Below are positions 34,328 through 42,300 of a DNA stretch of 64,000 nt, one piece after another. The stretch spans positions 62,001 to 126,000 of the forward strand of contig NZ_LQIN01000049.1 of NCBI RefSeq assembly GCF_001500065.1, written 5' to 3'. Under the pieces are notes generated by a model. That model was not told where the DNA came from. It did not search any database and worked only from the letters and a program-made list of their open reading frames with translations. The first letter of the stretch is position 1. The number at the start of each line of letters is the position of its first letter. This stretch comes from Mycobacterium sp. IS-3022 (GTDB taxonomy: Bacteria; Actinomycetota; Actinomycetes; Mycobacteriales; Mycobacteriaceae). Both the position numbers and the translations under genes were made by a program.

Positions 34328-34825
34328 GTGCGCGTGTACATCCCGGCGACCCTGGCCATGCTGCAGCAGCTCGTCGCCGATCGGACGCTGCATGCCCGCA
34401 GCGGCACCGCGTTCGCGGTGACGCCCGCGCTGCGCGAGTCCTACGCCGAGGGCGACGACGACGAACTCGCCGAGGTGGCGCGACGGGAAGCCGCGCTGGC
34501 CTCGCTGCGCCTGCTCGCCGGCGAAGGCACGGCCGACCTGCCGCCGCGGCGCGCGGTCGTGGAGGCCGAGGTCGACGGGGCGATGCCCCGGCCCGATCTC
34601 GACGACGCCGTGGTGCGGCTGCCCGCTCCGATCGCATTCGACGACATCATCGCCGCGTATGTGGACAACGCCGAAGCCGAGCCCGCGGTCCTGCCAGCGA
34701 TCGAGGCCATCGACGAGGCGGACCTTGGCGATGAGGATGCGGACTTCGTCGTCGGTGACGCCCAGGACCACGACCTGGCCTGGTACGCGCCGCAGGAACT
34801 CCCGTTCCTGCTCGAGCTGCTCTGA
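34328..34825 (+). CDS. DUF6912 family protein (Rv3231c-like)
   Basis: 165-residue acidic cytosolic protein starting MRVYIPATLAMLQQLV and containing HARSGTAFAVTPALRE; these are conserved in actinobacterial Rv3231c homologues. The C-terminus (DLAWYAPQELPFLLELL) is also conserved. No enzymatic motif. The start is a GTG nine bases after the betP stop, so co-expression with the transporter is possible. It precedes the desaturase-reductase gene, as in M. tuberculosis. Confidence 0.8.
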   Translation: MRVYIPATLAMLQQLVADRTLHARSGTAFAVTPALRESYAEGDDDELAEVARREAALASLRLLAGEGTADLPPRRAVVEAEVDGAMPRPDLDDAVVRLPAPIAFDDIIAAYVDNAEAEPAVLPAIEAIDEADLGDEDADFVVGDAQDHDLAWYAPQELPFLLELL

Positions 34826-34864
34826 ACGTTTCAGCTGTTCACACGGGTAAAGTAGGTACGGAAG

Positions 34865-34885
34865 CGTAGGTTACGGTACCGTAGG
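34865..34885 (+). promoter_or_regulatory. Operator-like repeat upstream of the ferredoxin reductase gene
   Basis: Contains CGTAGGTTACGG and CGTAGG with the perfect palindrome ACGGTACCGT (34873-34882). Twenty of 21 bases are identical to 36053-36073 upstream of desA3. A further GTAGGTACGG lies at about 34852-34861. It ends three bases before the start codon, so a bound protein would block transcription. Confidence 0.6.
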
Positions 34886-34888
34886 TTC

Positions 34889-36025
34889 ATGGCCAAGAAC
34901 TACGTCAAGGTCTCGGCCAATGTCGCCGATACGGTGCGGCCGACCGTCGCCGGGGCCAAGCAGCATCCGGGACTGAACGCCTTGCGAACAATTGCCGGGC
35001 GTATCACGACGCCGCTGCTGCCCGACGATTACCTCAAGCTCGCCAACCCGCTCTGGTCGGCGCGCGAGCTGCGCGGGCGGGTGCTCGACGTCCGCCGGGA
35101 GACCGAGGACTCGGCGACGTTGGTCATCAAGCCCGGGTGGGGCTTCACGTTCGACTACCGCCCCGGCCAGTACATCGGGATCGGTGTGCAGATAGAAGGC
35201 CGCTGGCGGTGGCGGTCGTACTCGCTGACCTCGACGCCGTCGCGAACCACCCGCACGATCACGATCACGGTCAAGGCGATGCCGGAGGGGTTCCTGTCGA
35301 CGCATCTCGTCGAGGGGCTCGCACCGGGCACGATCGTGCGGTTGGCCGCGCCGCAGGGCAACTTCGTGATGCCCGACCCAGCTCCGGCGAAGGTGTTGTT
35401 CCTCACCGGCGGCTCCGGCATCACGCCGGTGATGTCGATGCTTCGCACCTTGGCTCGCCGCGACCAGATCACCGACATCGTCCATTTGCATTCGGCGCCA
35501 ACGGAATCTGAGGTCATGTTCGCCGGTGAGCTGGGTGAGCTGGCCCGTGCGCATGACGGCTATGAGTTGCGGCTGCGCTCGACGCGCACACAGGGCCGGC
35601 TGGACGTCTCGCGGCTGGATGACCAGGTGCCCGACTGGCGGGAGCGCCAGACGTGGGCGTGTGGTCCGGCGGGCATGCTCGACGCCGCCCAGCGGGCGTG
35701 GTCGGCGGCCGGCCTCGAAGACCGGTTGCACCTCGAGCGCTTCGCGGTGTCCAAGGCCGCCGTGCACGGGCAGGGCGGCACGGTCGAGTTCGCGCGGAGC
35801 GGCAAGACGGTCACCGTGGACGCCGCGACGCCGTTGATGGATGCCGGCGAGCAGGTGGGCATCCGGATGCCGTTCGGCTGCCGGATGGGCATCTGCCAGT
35901 CATGTGTGGTGGGCCTGGTCGACGGGCATGTTCGCGACTTGCGCACGGGCGATGAGCGCGAGCCGGGGTCGCGGATACAGACGTGTATCTCCGCAGCATC
36001 GGGCGATTGCGTGCTCGATGTCTGA
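34889..36025 (+). CDS. Ferredoxin reductase partner of DesA3
   Basis: 378 residues: FAD domain (RPGQYIGIG, RWRWRSYSLTS) at about 65-160, NAD(P) domain (FLTGGSGITPVMSML) at about 165-275, and a C-terminal plant-type 2Fe-2S domain with Cys331, Cys336, Cys339 and Cys366. This arrangement matches Rv3230c, the oxidoreductase shown to pass electrons from NADPH to the stearoyl-CoA desaturase DesA3. The next gene is desA3, separated by a 69-base gap with its own operator-like palindrome. Confidence 0.95.
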   Translation: MAKNYVKVSANVADTVRPTVAGAKQHPGLNALRTIAGRITTPLLPDDYLKLANPLWSARELRGRVLDVRRETEDSATLVIKPGWGFTFDYRPGQYIGIGVQIEGRWRWRSYSLTSTPSRTTRTITITVKAMPEGFLSTHLVEGLAPGTIVRLAAPQGNFVMPDPAPAKVLFLTGGSGITPVMSMLRTLARRDQITDIVHLHSAPTESEVMFAGELGELARAHDGYELRLRSTRTQGRLDVSRLDDQVPDWRERQTWACGPAGMLDAAQRAWSAAGLEDRLHLERFAVSKAAVHGQGGTVEFARSGKTVTVDAATPLMDAGEQVGIRMPFGCRMGICQSCVVGLVDGHVRDLRTGDEREPGSRIQTCISAASGDCVLDV

Positions 36026-36038
36026 GGTTTACTGGCTG

Positions 36039-36073
36039 GTAACCTACGGGTACGTAGGTTACGGTAGCGTAGG
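36039..36073 (+). promoter_or_regulatory. Palindromic operator upstream of desA3
   Basis: GTAACCTACG (36039-36048) and CGTAGGTTAC (36053-36062) form perfect 10-base arms around GGTA. A further half-site CGTAGG lies at 36068-36073. The right part is nearly identical to the site in front of the reductase gene. Typical of a dimeric TetR- or GntR-type repressor site; the regulator is not identified. Confidence 0.65.
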
Positions 36074-36094
36074 CATGCGAGAGGAGGCTTGACG

Positions 36095-37327
36095 GTGGCA
36101 ATCACTGACGTTCCCGAGTTCGCGCATCTGACCGAGGCGGACATCGAGAGCCTGGCCGTGGAATTGGATGCGATCCGCCAGGACATCGAAGACTCCCGCG
36201 GTGAGCGCGACGCCCGCTACATCCGCCGCACCATCGCGGCCCAGCGTGCGCTGGAGGTGGCCGCGCGGCTGATGCTGGCCGCAAGCAATCGTCGCTCGGC
36301 GTGGTGGGCCGGCACCGTCACGCTCGGCGTGGCCAAGATCATCGAGAACATGGAGATCGGCCACAACGTCATGCACGGCCAATGGGATTGGATGAACGAT
36401 CCCGAGATCCATTCCTCGACGTGGGAGTGGGACATGAGCGGAGCGTCCAAGCACTGGCGCTTCACCCACAACTTCATGCACCACAAGTACACGAACATCC
36501 TGGGCATGGACGACGATGTGGGCTACGGCCTGATCCGCGTCACCCGGGACACCAAGTGGAAGCCGATGAACCTGTTGAACCTGGTGTTCAACACGGTCTT
36601 GATGGCGCTGTTCGAATGGGGAGTCGGACTGCAGCACTTGGAGATCGGCAAGATCTTCAAGGGTCGCGACGACCGCAAGGCCACGTTCGTGCGGCTACGG
36701 GAGTTCGGCGTCAAGGCGGGCAACCAGGTGGCCAAGGACTACGTCGTCTACCCGGCGCTGACCTCGTTGTCGCCCGGTGCGTCGTTCAAGTCGACGATGA
36801 AGGCCAATGCGGTCGCCAACATCATCCGCAACGTGTGGGCGAACGCCGTGATCTTCTGCGGCCACTTCCCGGACGGTGCAGAGAAATTCACCAAGACCGA
36901 CATGGTCGGTGAGACCAAGGGCCAGTGGTACCTGCGTCAGATGCTGGGCAGCGCCAACTTCGAGAACGGCCCGGTGCTGCGGTTCATGAGCGGGAACCTG
37001 TGCCATCAGATCGAACACCACCTGTTTCCCGATCTGCCGAGCAACCGGTATTACGAGATCTCGATCCGGGTGCGCCAGTTGTGCGACAAGTACGACCTGC
37101 CGTACACGACGGGTTCGTTCCTGCTGCAGTACGGCAAGGCCTGGCGGACCATCGCCAAGCTGTCGCTGCCGGACAAGTACCTGACCGACACCCGAGACGA
37201 TGCGCCGGAGACCCGCAGCGAGCGGATGTTCGCCGAGTTGGAGCCGGGTCAGCGGCGCGGGCTGAAGTCGGCGATCGCTGCCGCGCGGGCCCGCCGTCGC
37301 GCGCGTCGTACCACAACGTCAGTCTGA
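36095..37327 (+). CDS. desA3: Acyl-CoA (stearoyl) delta-9 desaturase DesA3
   Basis: Membrane di-iron desaturase making oleoyl from stearoyl chains, 410 residues. Three histidine boxes: HNVMH (His90, 94), HNFMHH (His125, 129, 130) and HQIEHH (His304, 308, 309). Hydrophobic helices lie at about 65-85 and 150-175. GTG 36095 is set by AGGAGG at 36082-36087; a TTG at 36089 is too close to that site. DesA3 is the target of isoxyl and thiacetazone-class inhibitors in M. tuberculosis. Convergent with rsgA; the stop codon lies inside the following inverted repeat. Confidence 0.96.
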   Translation: MAITDVPEFAHLTEADIESLAVELDAIRQDIEDSRGERDARYIRRTIAAQRALEVAARLMLAASNRRSAWWAGTVTLGVAKIIENMEIGHNVMHGQWDWMNDPEIHSSTWEWDMSGASKHWRFTHNFMHHKYTNILGMDDDVGYGLIRVTRDTKWKPMNLLNLVFNTVLMALFEWGVGLQHLEIGKIFKGRDDRKATFVRLREFGVKAGNQVAKDYVVYPALTSLSPGASFKSTMKANAVANIIRNVWANAVIFCGHFPDGAEKFTKTDMVGETKGQWYLRQMLGSANFENGPVLRFMSGNLCHQIEHHLFPDLPSNRYYEISIRVRQLCDKYDLPYTTGSFLLQYGKAWRTIAKLSLPDKYLTDTRDDAPETRSERMFAELEPGQRRGLKSAIAAARARRRARRTTTSV

Positions 37328-37367
37328 GAGCGTCACCGCGCATATATAGCCACGACGACGCTCTCAG
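37324..37367. terminator. Inverted repeat between convergent desA3 and rsgA
   Basis: CTGAGAGCGTC (37324-37334) and GACGCTCTCAG (37357-37367) are perfect 11-base arms with a 22-base, partly AT-rich loop. The left arm includes the desA3 stop. Position between convergent genes favours a bidirectional terminator, though the loop is long. Confidence 0.6.
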
Positions 37368-37389
37368 CGCGACATTGTGTCGGGACGAC

Positions 37390-38367
37390 CTACGAGTGGA
37401 GCGCGGACAGCAGTCGCCGGGCCGCGCCGACACGGCCGACCGCCGGGCCGCTCAGCGCGTCAAGTGCGCACTCGGGATCGGCGGGCGGACCCATGTGCCC
37501 GCAGCCGCGCGGACAGTCCTTGATCGCCTCGGCCAGGTCGGAGAAGGCCAGCAGCACGTCGTCGGGTTCGATGTGGGCCAACCCGAACGACCGGATGCCC
37601 GGCGTATCGATCACCCAGCCCCCGAAGCTCAGCGGCAGCGCCACCGATTGTGTCGACGTATGCCTGCCCTTGCCGACGTCGGTGACCTCACCGGTGGCCC
37701 GTTCGGCCTGCGGCACAAGACGATTCACCAACGTCGACTTGCCCACCCCGGAGTGGCCGAGCAGCACGGTGACCCGGTCGGCCAGTAGCGGGGCGACCAC
37801 GTCGAGCGGATCGTCGCGGCCCGCGGTGGTGACCGTCAGATCGAGGTCGGCGAACTGCGCCGCGAACGGTTCGGGCGACGCGAGATCCGTCTTGGTCAGG
37901 CACAGGATCGGCGCCAGCCCGCCGGCGTAGGCGGCGATCAGCGCGCGCTCCACCAGGCCGGCGCGGGGCGGCGGGTCGGCCAGCGCGACGACGATCAACA
38001 ACTGGTCGGCGTTGGCGACGACGACGCGCTCGCTGGGATCGGTGTCATCGGCGGTGCGGCGCAACACCGTTCGTCGTGGACCACGCCGCACGATGCGGGC
38101 CAGCGTGTCGGGCCGGCCCGACAGGTCGCCGACTATCCCGACCTCGTCGCCGACGACGATCGGCGTGCGGCCCAACTCCCGCGCCCGCATCGCGACGACC
38201 CGGCGGTCCGGGTCGCCGCCGAGCGCGCAGCCCCACCGTCCCCGGTCGACGGTCACCACCATCGCCTCCTGCGCATCGGCGTGGTCGGGTCGAATCTTGG
38301 TCCGCGGCCGCGAGCCCCGGCCGGGTCGCACCCGGACATCGGACTCGTCGTACTCGCGCCGACTCAA
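37390..38367 (-). CDS. rsgA: Ribosome small-subunit GTPase RsgA
   Basis: Circularly permuted GTPase in 30S subunit maturation. 325 residues: OB-fold (to about 110), then G4 (LTKTD), G1 (GHSGVGKSTL), G3 (DTPG) order, and a zinc finger (CPRGCGHMGPPADPEC). The start is a TTG at 38367 that overlaps the aroA stop (TTGA), giving the length of Rv3228 (330 residues). Co-transcribed with aroA. Confidence 0.93.
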   Translation of the reverse strand: MSRREYDESDVRVRPGRGSRPRTKIRPDHADAQEAMVVTVDRGRWGCALGGDPDRRVVAMRARELGRTPIVVGDEVGIVGDLSGRPDTLARIVRRGPRRTVLRRTADDTDPSERVVVANADQLLIVVALADPPPRAGLVERALIAAYAGGLAPILCLTKTDLASPEPFAAQFADLDLTVTTAGRDDPLDVVAPLLADRVTVLLGHSGVGKSTLVNRLVPQAERATGEVTDVGKGRHTSTQSVALPLSFGGWVIDTPGIRSFGLAHIEPDDVLLAFSDLAEAIKDCPRGCGHMGPPADPECALDALSGPAVGRVGAARRLLSALHS

Positions 38368-39692
38368 GCCGGGTCGACCTCCGTCGCCTGTCCGGCCAGC
38401 ATGTCGGCCCAAAGCTGCGGGAAGCCGGGCAGTGTCTTGGCGGTGGTTTCGATGTCCTCCACCGCGACGCCGGGAACGCGCAGTCCCACAATGGCTCCCG
38501 CGGTGGCCATCCGGTGGTCGGCGTACGAGTGCCACAGGCCGCCGTGCAGCGGCCGGGCGGTGATCAGCAGGCCGTCGGCCGTCTCCTCGCAGTCTCCGCC
38601 GAGGCCGTTGATCTCGGCCGACAGCGCGGCCAACCGATCGGTTTCGTGTCCGCGCAGATGCGCGACACCCGACAGTTTCGACATCGAGCCGGGGGAGGCC
38701 AGCGCGGCGAGCGCGGCAACCGCCGGCGTCAATTCACCGACCTCGTGTAGATCGACGTCGATGCCGTCGTAGACCTGGGCGCCGTGCACTTCGAGATACG
38801 AGTCGCCGTGGTGGACAACTGTTCCCAGCTTCTTCAGGATCGCGACGATCACCTCGGCCGGTTGTGTGCTGACCCGCGGCCAGCCGGTCAACCGGACGGT
38901 ACCGCCGCTGACCACCGCCGCGGCGAGGAACGGCACCGCGTTGGACAGGTCGGGCTCGATGACCCAGTGCCGCGCGGCGACCGGCCCCGGCGCCACCCGC
39001 CACCTGTTGGGCTCGCTGTCGTCGACGTGCACGCCGGCGTCGCGCAGCATCGCGACCGTCATCGCCACATGCGGCGCCGACGGCACCGACTCACTGGTGT
39101 GCACGATCGTCAGACCGTCGCTGAACCCCGCGCCGGAGAGCAGCAGGCCCGAGACGAACTGCGAGGACGCCGACGCGTCGATCTCGACGGTGCCTCCGGC
39201 GACCTCGCCGGCGCCGCGCACGGCGAACGGCAGCCCGTCGCCGTCGATGTCGACCCCGAGGCCGCGTAGCGCGTCGAGCAGCGGCGTGATCGGGCGGGTG
39301 CGGGCCTGTTCGTCGCCGTCAAACATCACCGTCGCGCTGCTCAGGGCCGCGACGGGCGGCACGAACCGCAGCACCGTGCCCGCCAGCCCACAGTCGATGC
39401 ACGCTCCGTCGGGCGGCGCGAGCTCTCCGCCGATGGTCAACTCGTCGGCCCCGCCGCCGACCGTCACGCCGAGTGCCTGCACCGCGCCGACCATCAGGTC
39501 GGTGTCGCGGCTGCGCAGCGCGCCGCTGATCGTCGACTCGCCGTTCGCGGTGGCCAGCGCGGCCAGCACCAACGCCCGGTTCGTCTGCGACTTGGAGCCC
39601 GGCACGGTGACCGTCGCATGCACCGGATTGGATGTCGATGGGGCCGGCCAGGCCGCCAGCTCTCGGTCTCCGCGCACGCTCACGGCTCCCAT
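38364..39692 (-). CDS. aroA: 3-phosphoshikimate 1-carboxyvinyltransferase (EPSP synthase)
   Basis: Sixth step of the shikimate pathway: joins phosphoenolpyruvate to shikimate-3-phosphate. 442 residues. Motifs: PGSKSQTNRALVLAA at the N-terminus, CGLAGTVLRF (the glyphosate/PEP loop, LxGNAGT variant typical of mycobacteria), DGDEQARTRPI, ASASSQFVSGLLL, and YADHRMATAGA near the end. ATG 39692 is taken; internal GTG codons at 39683 and 39677 are alternatives because the conserved part begins only at WPAP. Divergent from the SRAP gene with 36 bases between. Confidence 0.96.
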   Translation of the reverse strand: MGAVSVRGDRELAAWPAPSTSNPVHATVTVPGSKSQTNRALVLAALATANGESTISGALRSRDTDLMVGAVQALGVTVGGGADELTIGGELAPPDGACIDCGLAGTVLRFVPPVAALSSATVMFDGDEQARTRPITPLLDALRGLGVDIDGDGLPFAVRGAGEVAGGTVEIDASASSQFVSGLLLSGAGFSDGLTIVHTSESVPSAPHVAMTVAMLRDAGVHVDDSEPNRWRVAPGPVAARHWVIEPDLSNAVPFLAAAVVSGGTVRLTGWPRVSTQPAEVIVAILKKLGTVVHHGDSYLEVHGAQVYDGIDVDLHEVGELTPAVAALAALASPGSMSKLSGVAHLRGHETDRLAALSAEINGLGGDCEETADGLLITARPLHGGLWHSYADHRMATAGAIVGLRVPGVAVEDIETTAKTLPGFPQLWADMLAGQATEVDPA

Positions 39693-39728
39693 CTTCCCTT
39701 GTCGGCTTCGCGTGCCACCATGAGATTC

Positions 39729-40487
39729 ATGTGTGGACGTTTCGCGGTGACCACCGACCCGGCGCTGCTGGCCGAGAAGATCAAGGCGATCGACGAAACG
39801 ACCTCCGCCAAGGAGCCGACGCGACCCAACTACAACGTCGCCCCGACCACCACGATCAGCACCGTGGTCAAGCGGCACACCGAACCCGACGACGACGCCA
39901 CCCGGCGGCTGCGGTCGATGCGCTGGGGCCTGGTGCCGCCGTGGGCCAAGTCCACCGAGGAGGGCGGCCCGGAGACCAAGGGGCCACTGTTGATCAACGC
40001 CCGCTCCGACAAGTTGACCACCTCGCCGGTGTTCCGCAGCTCGGCCAAGAACAAGCGGTGTCTGGTGCCGATGGACGGCTGGTACGAGTGGCAGAAGAAG
40101 GGCGAAGGGAAGGGGGCGAAGACTCCCTTCTTCATGTACGCCGGCGACGGCGAACCACTTTTCATGGCGGGGTTGTGGTCGACGTGGCGGCCCAAGGACG
40201 GCCCCAAGGACGCCCCACCGCTGCTGAGCTGCACCATCATCACCACCGACGCCGCCGGTCCGCTCGCCGAGATCCACGACCGGATGCCGCTGACCATCAG
40301 CGAACGCGACTGGGACCGCTGGCTGGACCCCGACGCGCCGATCGACGAAGGCCTGCTGCGCGGCCACGGAGACCTGGACCGCATCGAGGTCCGGGAGGTG
40401 TCCCGGCTGGTGAACAACGTTCGCAACAACGGCCCTGAGCTGATCGAGCCGGTGGAACCGCAGGCCGAGCAAGGCACCCTGCTCTGA
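39729..40487 (+). CDS. SRAP-domain protein (HMCES/YedK family)
   Basis: 252 residues. The start is fixed by function: SRAP proteins remove Met1 to expose catalytic Cys2, and ATG 39729 gives MCGRFAV. An ATG nine bases earlier would mask the cysteine. Other landmarks are RPNYNVAPTT, NARSDKL, CLVPMDGWYEWQ and IHDRMPLTI with active-site Asn, Glu and His. The family forms stable thiazolidine crosslinks with abasic sites in single-stranded DNA to shield them. Equivalent to Rv3226c. Confidence 0.95.
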   Translation: MCGRFAVTTDPALLAEKIKAIDETTSAKEPTRPNYNVAPTTTISTVVKRHTEPDDDATRRLRSMRWGLVPPWAKSTEEGGPETKGPLLINARSDKLTTSPVFRSSAKNKRCLVPMDGWYEWQKKGEGKGAKTPFFMYAGDGEPLFMAGLWSTWRPKDGPKDAPPLLSCTIITTDAAGPLAEIHDRMPLTISERDWDRWLDPDAPIDEGLLRGHGDLDRIEVREVSRLVNNVRNNGPELIEPVEPQAEQGTLL

Positions 40488-40521
40488 CGGACCCGGGCTC
40501 GTTCGGAGCAGGGGATCGACA

Positions 40522-40553
40522 GAGGATTCCTCGGTACGGATAGAGTAATCCTC
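40522..40553 (+). promoter_or_regulatory. Promoter/operator of the TetR-enoyl-CoA hydratase pair
   Basis: TAGAGT (40541-40546) is a -10 box seven bases before the GTG at 40554, suggesting a leaderless transcript. GAGGATT (40522-40528) and AATCCTC (40547-40553) are perfect inverted arms flanking it, a good candidate for autorepression by the TetR protein. Confidence 0.5.
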
Positions 40554-41153
40554 GTGCCTTCGAGAAACCGGGCCGGACCCGATGCGCGCACCCGACTGCT
40601 CGACGTCGCGCGCCGCCGGTTCGCAGCAGACGGCGCGTTGTCGGCCACGCTGGACGAGGTGCGCCGCGAAGCCGGGGTCAGCGTCGGCGCGCTGTATCAC
40701 CACTTCCCGGACAAGCTTTCGCTGGCGACCGCGGTTTTCGCCGAGACACTCGGCGAGTACCAGGACGGTTTCGTCGCGATGTTGCGCAGGCACGACACCG
40801 CCGAAGGCGGCATTCGCGGTGGGGTCACCCATCACCTGCGGTGGGTGGCCGCCCATCGGGGCGAGGCGGCCTTCCTACTCGGCCCCCGGCTCGACAGTGC
40901 CGAACTGCGCGAGCGCAACGACCGGTTCTTCGCCGCGGTCCGCGACTGGTGGCGCCCGCATCACGGCTACGGGGTGCTGCAGCCGATGCGGGACGGGGTG
41001 ACGGCCGCCCTGTGGCTCGGCCCGGCCCAGGAGTACAGCCGGCACTGGGTCGCCGGACCGGCGAAGCGGATGCCTCCGGCAACGGTTGAGATCTTCGCGG
41101 ACGCCGCATGGGCGGCGCTGCGCGCCAACGAGATCGAGGAGGATGTGTCATGA
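40554..41153 (+). CDS. TetR-family transcriptional regulator
   Basis: 199 residues with a canonical N-terminal helix-turn-helix (LDEVRREAGVSVGALYHHFPDK) and a Trp-rich C-terminal domain. The GTG start coincides with the predicted transcription start. The stop overlaps the enoyl-CoA hydratase start in ATGA, so it probably senses an acyl-CoA and controls its own operon. No counterpart is known to me at this position in M. tuberculosis. Confidence 0.88.
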   Translation: MPSRNRAGPDARTRLLDVARRRFAADGALSATLDEVRREAGVSVGALYHHFPDKLSLATAVFAETLGEYQDGFVAMLRRHDTAEGGIRGGVTHHLRWVAAHRGEAAFLLGPRLDSAELRERNDRFFAAVRDWWRPHHGYGVLQPMRDGVTAALWLGPAQEYSRHWVAGPAKRMPPATVEIFADAAWAALRANEIEEDVS

Positions 41154-41986
41154 CCGACAGGGCGAATTCGCTGTACCGGACGATGGTCGCCGCCGGTGAC
41201 GACGTCGACGCACCGGTGCGGTTGCGCGTCGAGCGCAGTGACGACAGAGCGGTGGTCACGCTCGACGAGCCGCAGCGGCTCAACGTGCTGTCGGCGCCCC
41301 TGGTTCGGCAGTTGCGGTCGGCGCTGGTCGAACTGGACGCCGATCCCGACGTGCGCGCTGTCGTGCTCACCGGGGCGGATCCAGGTTTCAGCGCCGGAGG
41401 CGATCTGCAGATGATGGCTGCGGCGATCGACCAATTAGACGCGCCGGAGGGCACAGCTGACGTCTGGCGCTGGATCCGCCGCGAATTCGGTGGCATCGCA
41501 AGGCTGATCGCCGGTTCGGACACGATCTTCGTGGGCGCGCTCAACGGAGCGGCGGCCGGCGTCGGGCTGGCCTGGGCGCTGACATGTGATCTCGTCATCG
41601 CCAGTGAGCGTGCCCTGATCGTGCCGGCATTCGGGCGGCTGGGGCTGATACCGGAGGTCGGCACGAGTTGGGCGCTGACCCGACGACTGGGTTATCAGGG
41701 GGCGCTCGCGTATTACCTGCGCGGCGCGCACATCGACGCCCGCGAGGCCCAGCGCCTCGGCCTCGTCCAGGAGGTGGTCGAACACGACCGGCTGCTGGCC
41801 GCCGCCGACGAGTGGTGCTCGCGCATCTGCGCGATGCCGCCCCACACGGCCGCGATGACCAAGCCGCTGCTCCGCGCCGCCGCCGACGCCGACTGGGCCG
41901 ACGCACTCACGCTCGAGGAGTTCGCCGAGCCGACGTGCTTCACCACCGCCGCCTTCGCCGACAGCGTGCGCTCGATGCTGAAGTGA
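41150..41986 (+). CDS. Enoyl-CoA hydratase/isomerase (crotonase) family protein
   Basis: 278 residues from ATG 41150 with GAGGAGGA upstream. Crotonase fold: oxyanion-hole segments SAGGDLQMM (about residue 82) and GALNGAAAGVGLAWAL (about 127), and a Glu in LIPEVGTSWAL near 167 at the position of one catalytic glutamate. The other glutamate of true hydratases (usually in the GGG/AGxGxE helix) is not obvious, so it may act as an isomerase or on an unusual acyl-CoA. Translationally coupled to the TetR gene. Confidence 0.88.
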   Translation: MTDRANSLYRTMVAAGDDVDAPVRLRVERSDDRAVVTLDEPQRLNVLSAPLVRQLRSALVELDADPDVRAVVLTGADPGFSAGGDLQMMAAAIDQLDAPEGTADVWRWIRREFGGIARLIAGSDTIFVGALNGAAAGVGLAWALTCDLVIASERALIVPAFGRLGLIPEVGTSWALTRRLGYQGALAYYLRGAHIDAREAQRLGLVQEVVEHDRLLAAADEWCSRICAMPPHTAAMTKPLLRAAADADWADALTLEEFAEPTCFTTAAFADSVRSMLK

Positions 41987-42030
41987 GCCGGCGTCGCGTT
42001 CACATCGGCGAATCGACCTGCTCACGCCTG

Positions 42031-42045
42031 AATGGCCATTAACAT
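42031..42045 (+). promoter_or_regulatory. Palindrome and -10-like box before the DUF2236 operon
   Basis: AATGGCCATT (42031-42040) is a perfect 10-base palindrome directly followed by TAACAT (42040-42045), a TANNNT box. It lies about 35 bases before the first gene of the three-gene operon. Confidence 0.35.
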
Positions 42046-42078
42046 AGTGACCGCATCGGGAAAGTGGAGGGAGTAGGC

Positions 42079-42300
42079 GTGCTCAGCGCAGTGAGGAAGG
42101 TCCTGACCTTTGAGATGACCATCGCCGAGTGGATCGGCACCGCGCTCATGCTCGCCGCACCCTACGTCGTCATCGGCGTGGGCTGGACGGCGCTGAACCT
42201 GGACCAGCTGGACGGCACGGGCCTTACGTGGCTCGGACAGCTCACCGCGGCGATTGCGTTCTGGCCGGCAATGGTCTTCTCGGCGGTGTGCGTCGCATGA
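42079..42300 (+). CDS. Small membrane protein, first gene of the DUF2236 operon
   Basis: 73 residues from GTG 42079, with GGAGGGAG upstream; GTG 42064 would put that site inside the gene. Two predicted helices: IGTALMLAAPYVVIGVGW and the region LTAAIAFWPAMVF. It resembles the third gene of the operon (shared LA-PY--IG--W and FWPA motifs). The stop overlaps the oxygenase start in ATGA. Function unknown; perhaps a membrane anchor or subunit for the middle protein. Confidence 0.78.
   Translation: MLSAVRKVLTFEMTIAEWIGTALMLAAPYVVIGVGWTALNLDQLDGTGLTWLGQLTAAIAFWPAMVFSAVCVA

Noticed and set aside
39693..40856. N-terminal extension of aroA by several hundred codons
   Set aside because: The open frame continues only because it is antisense to the SRAP and TetR genes; EPSP synthase homology starts just after 39692.
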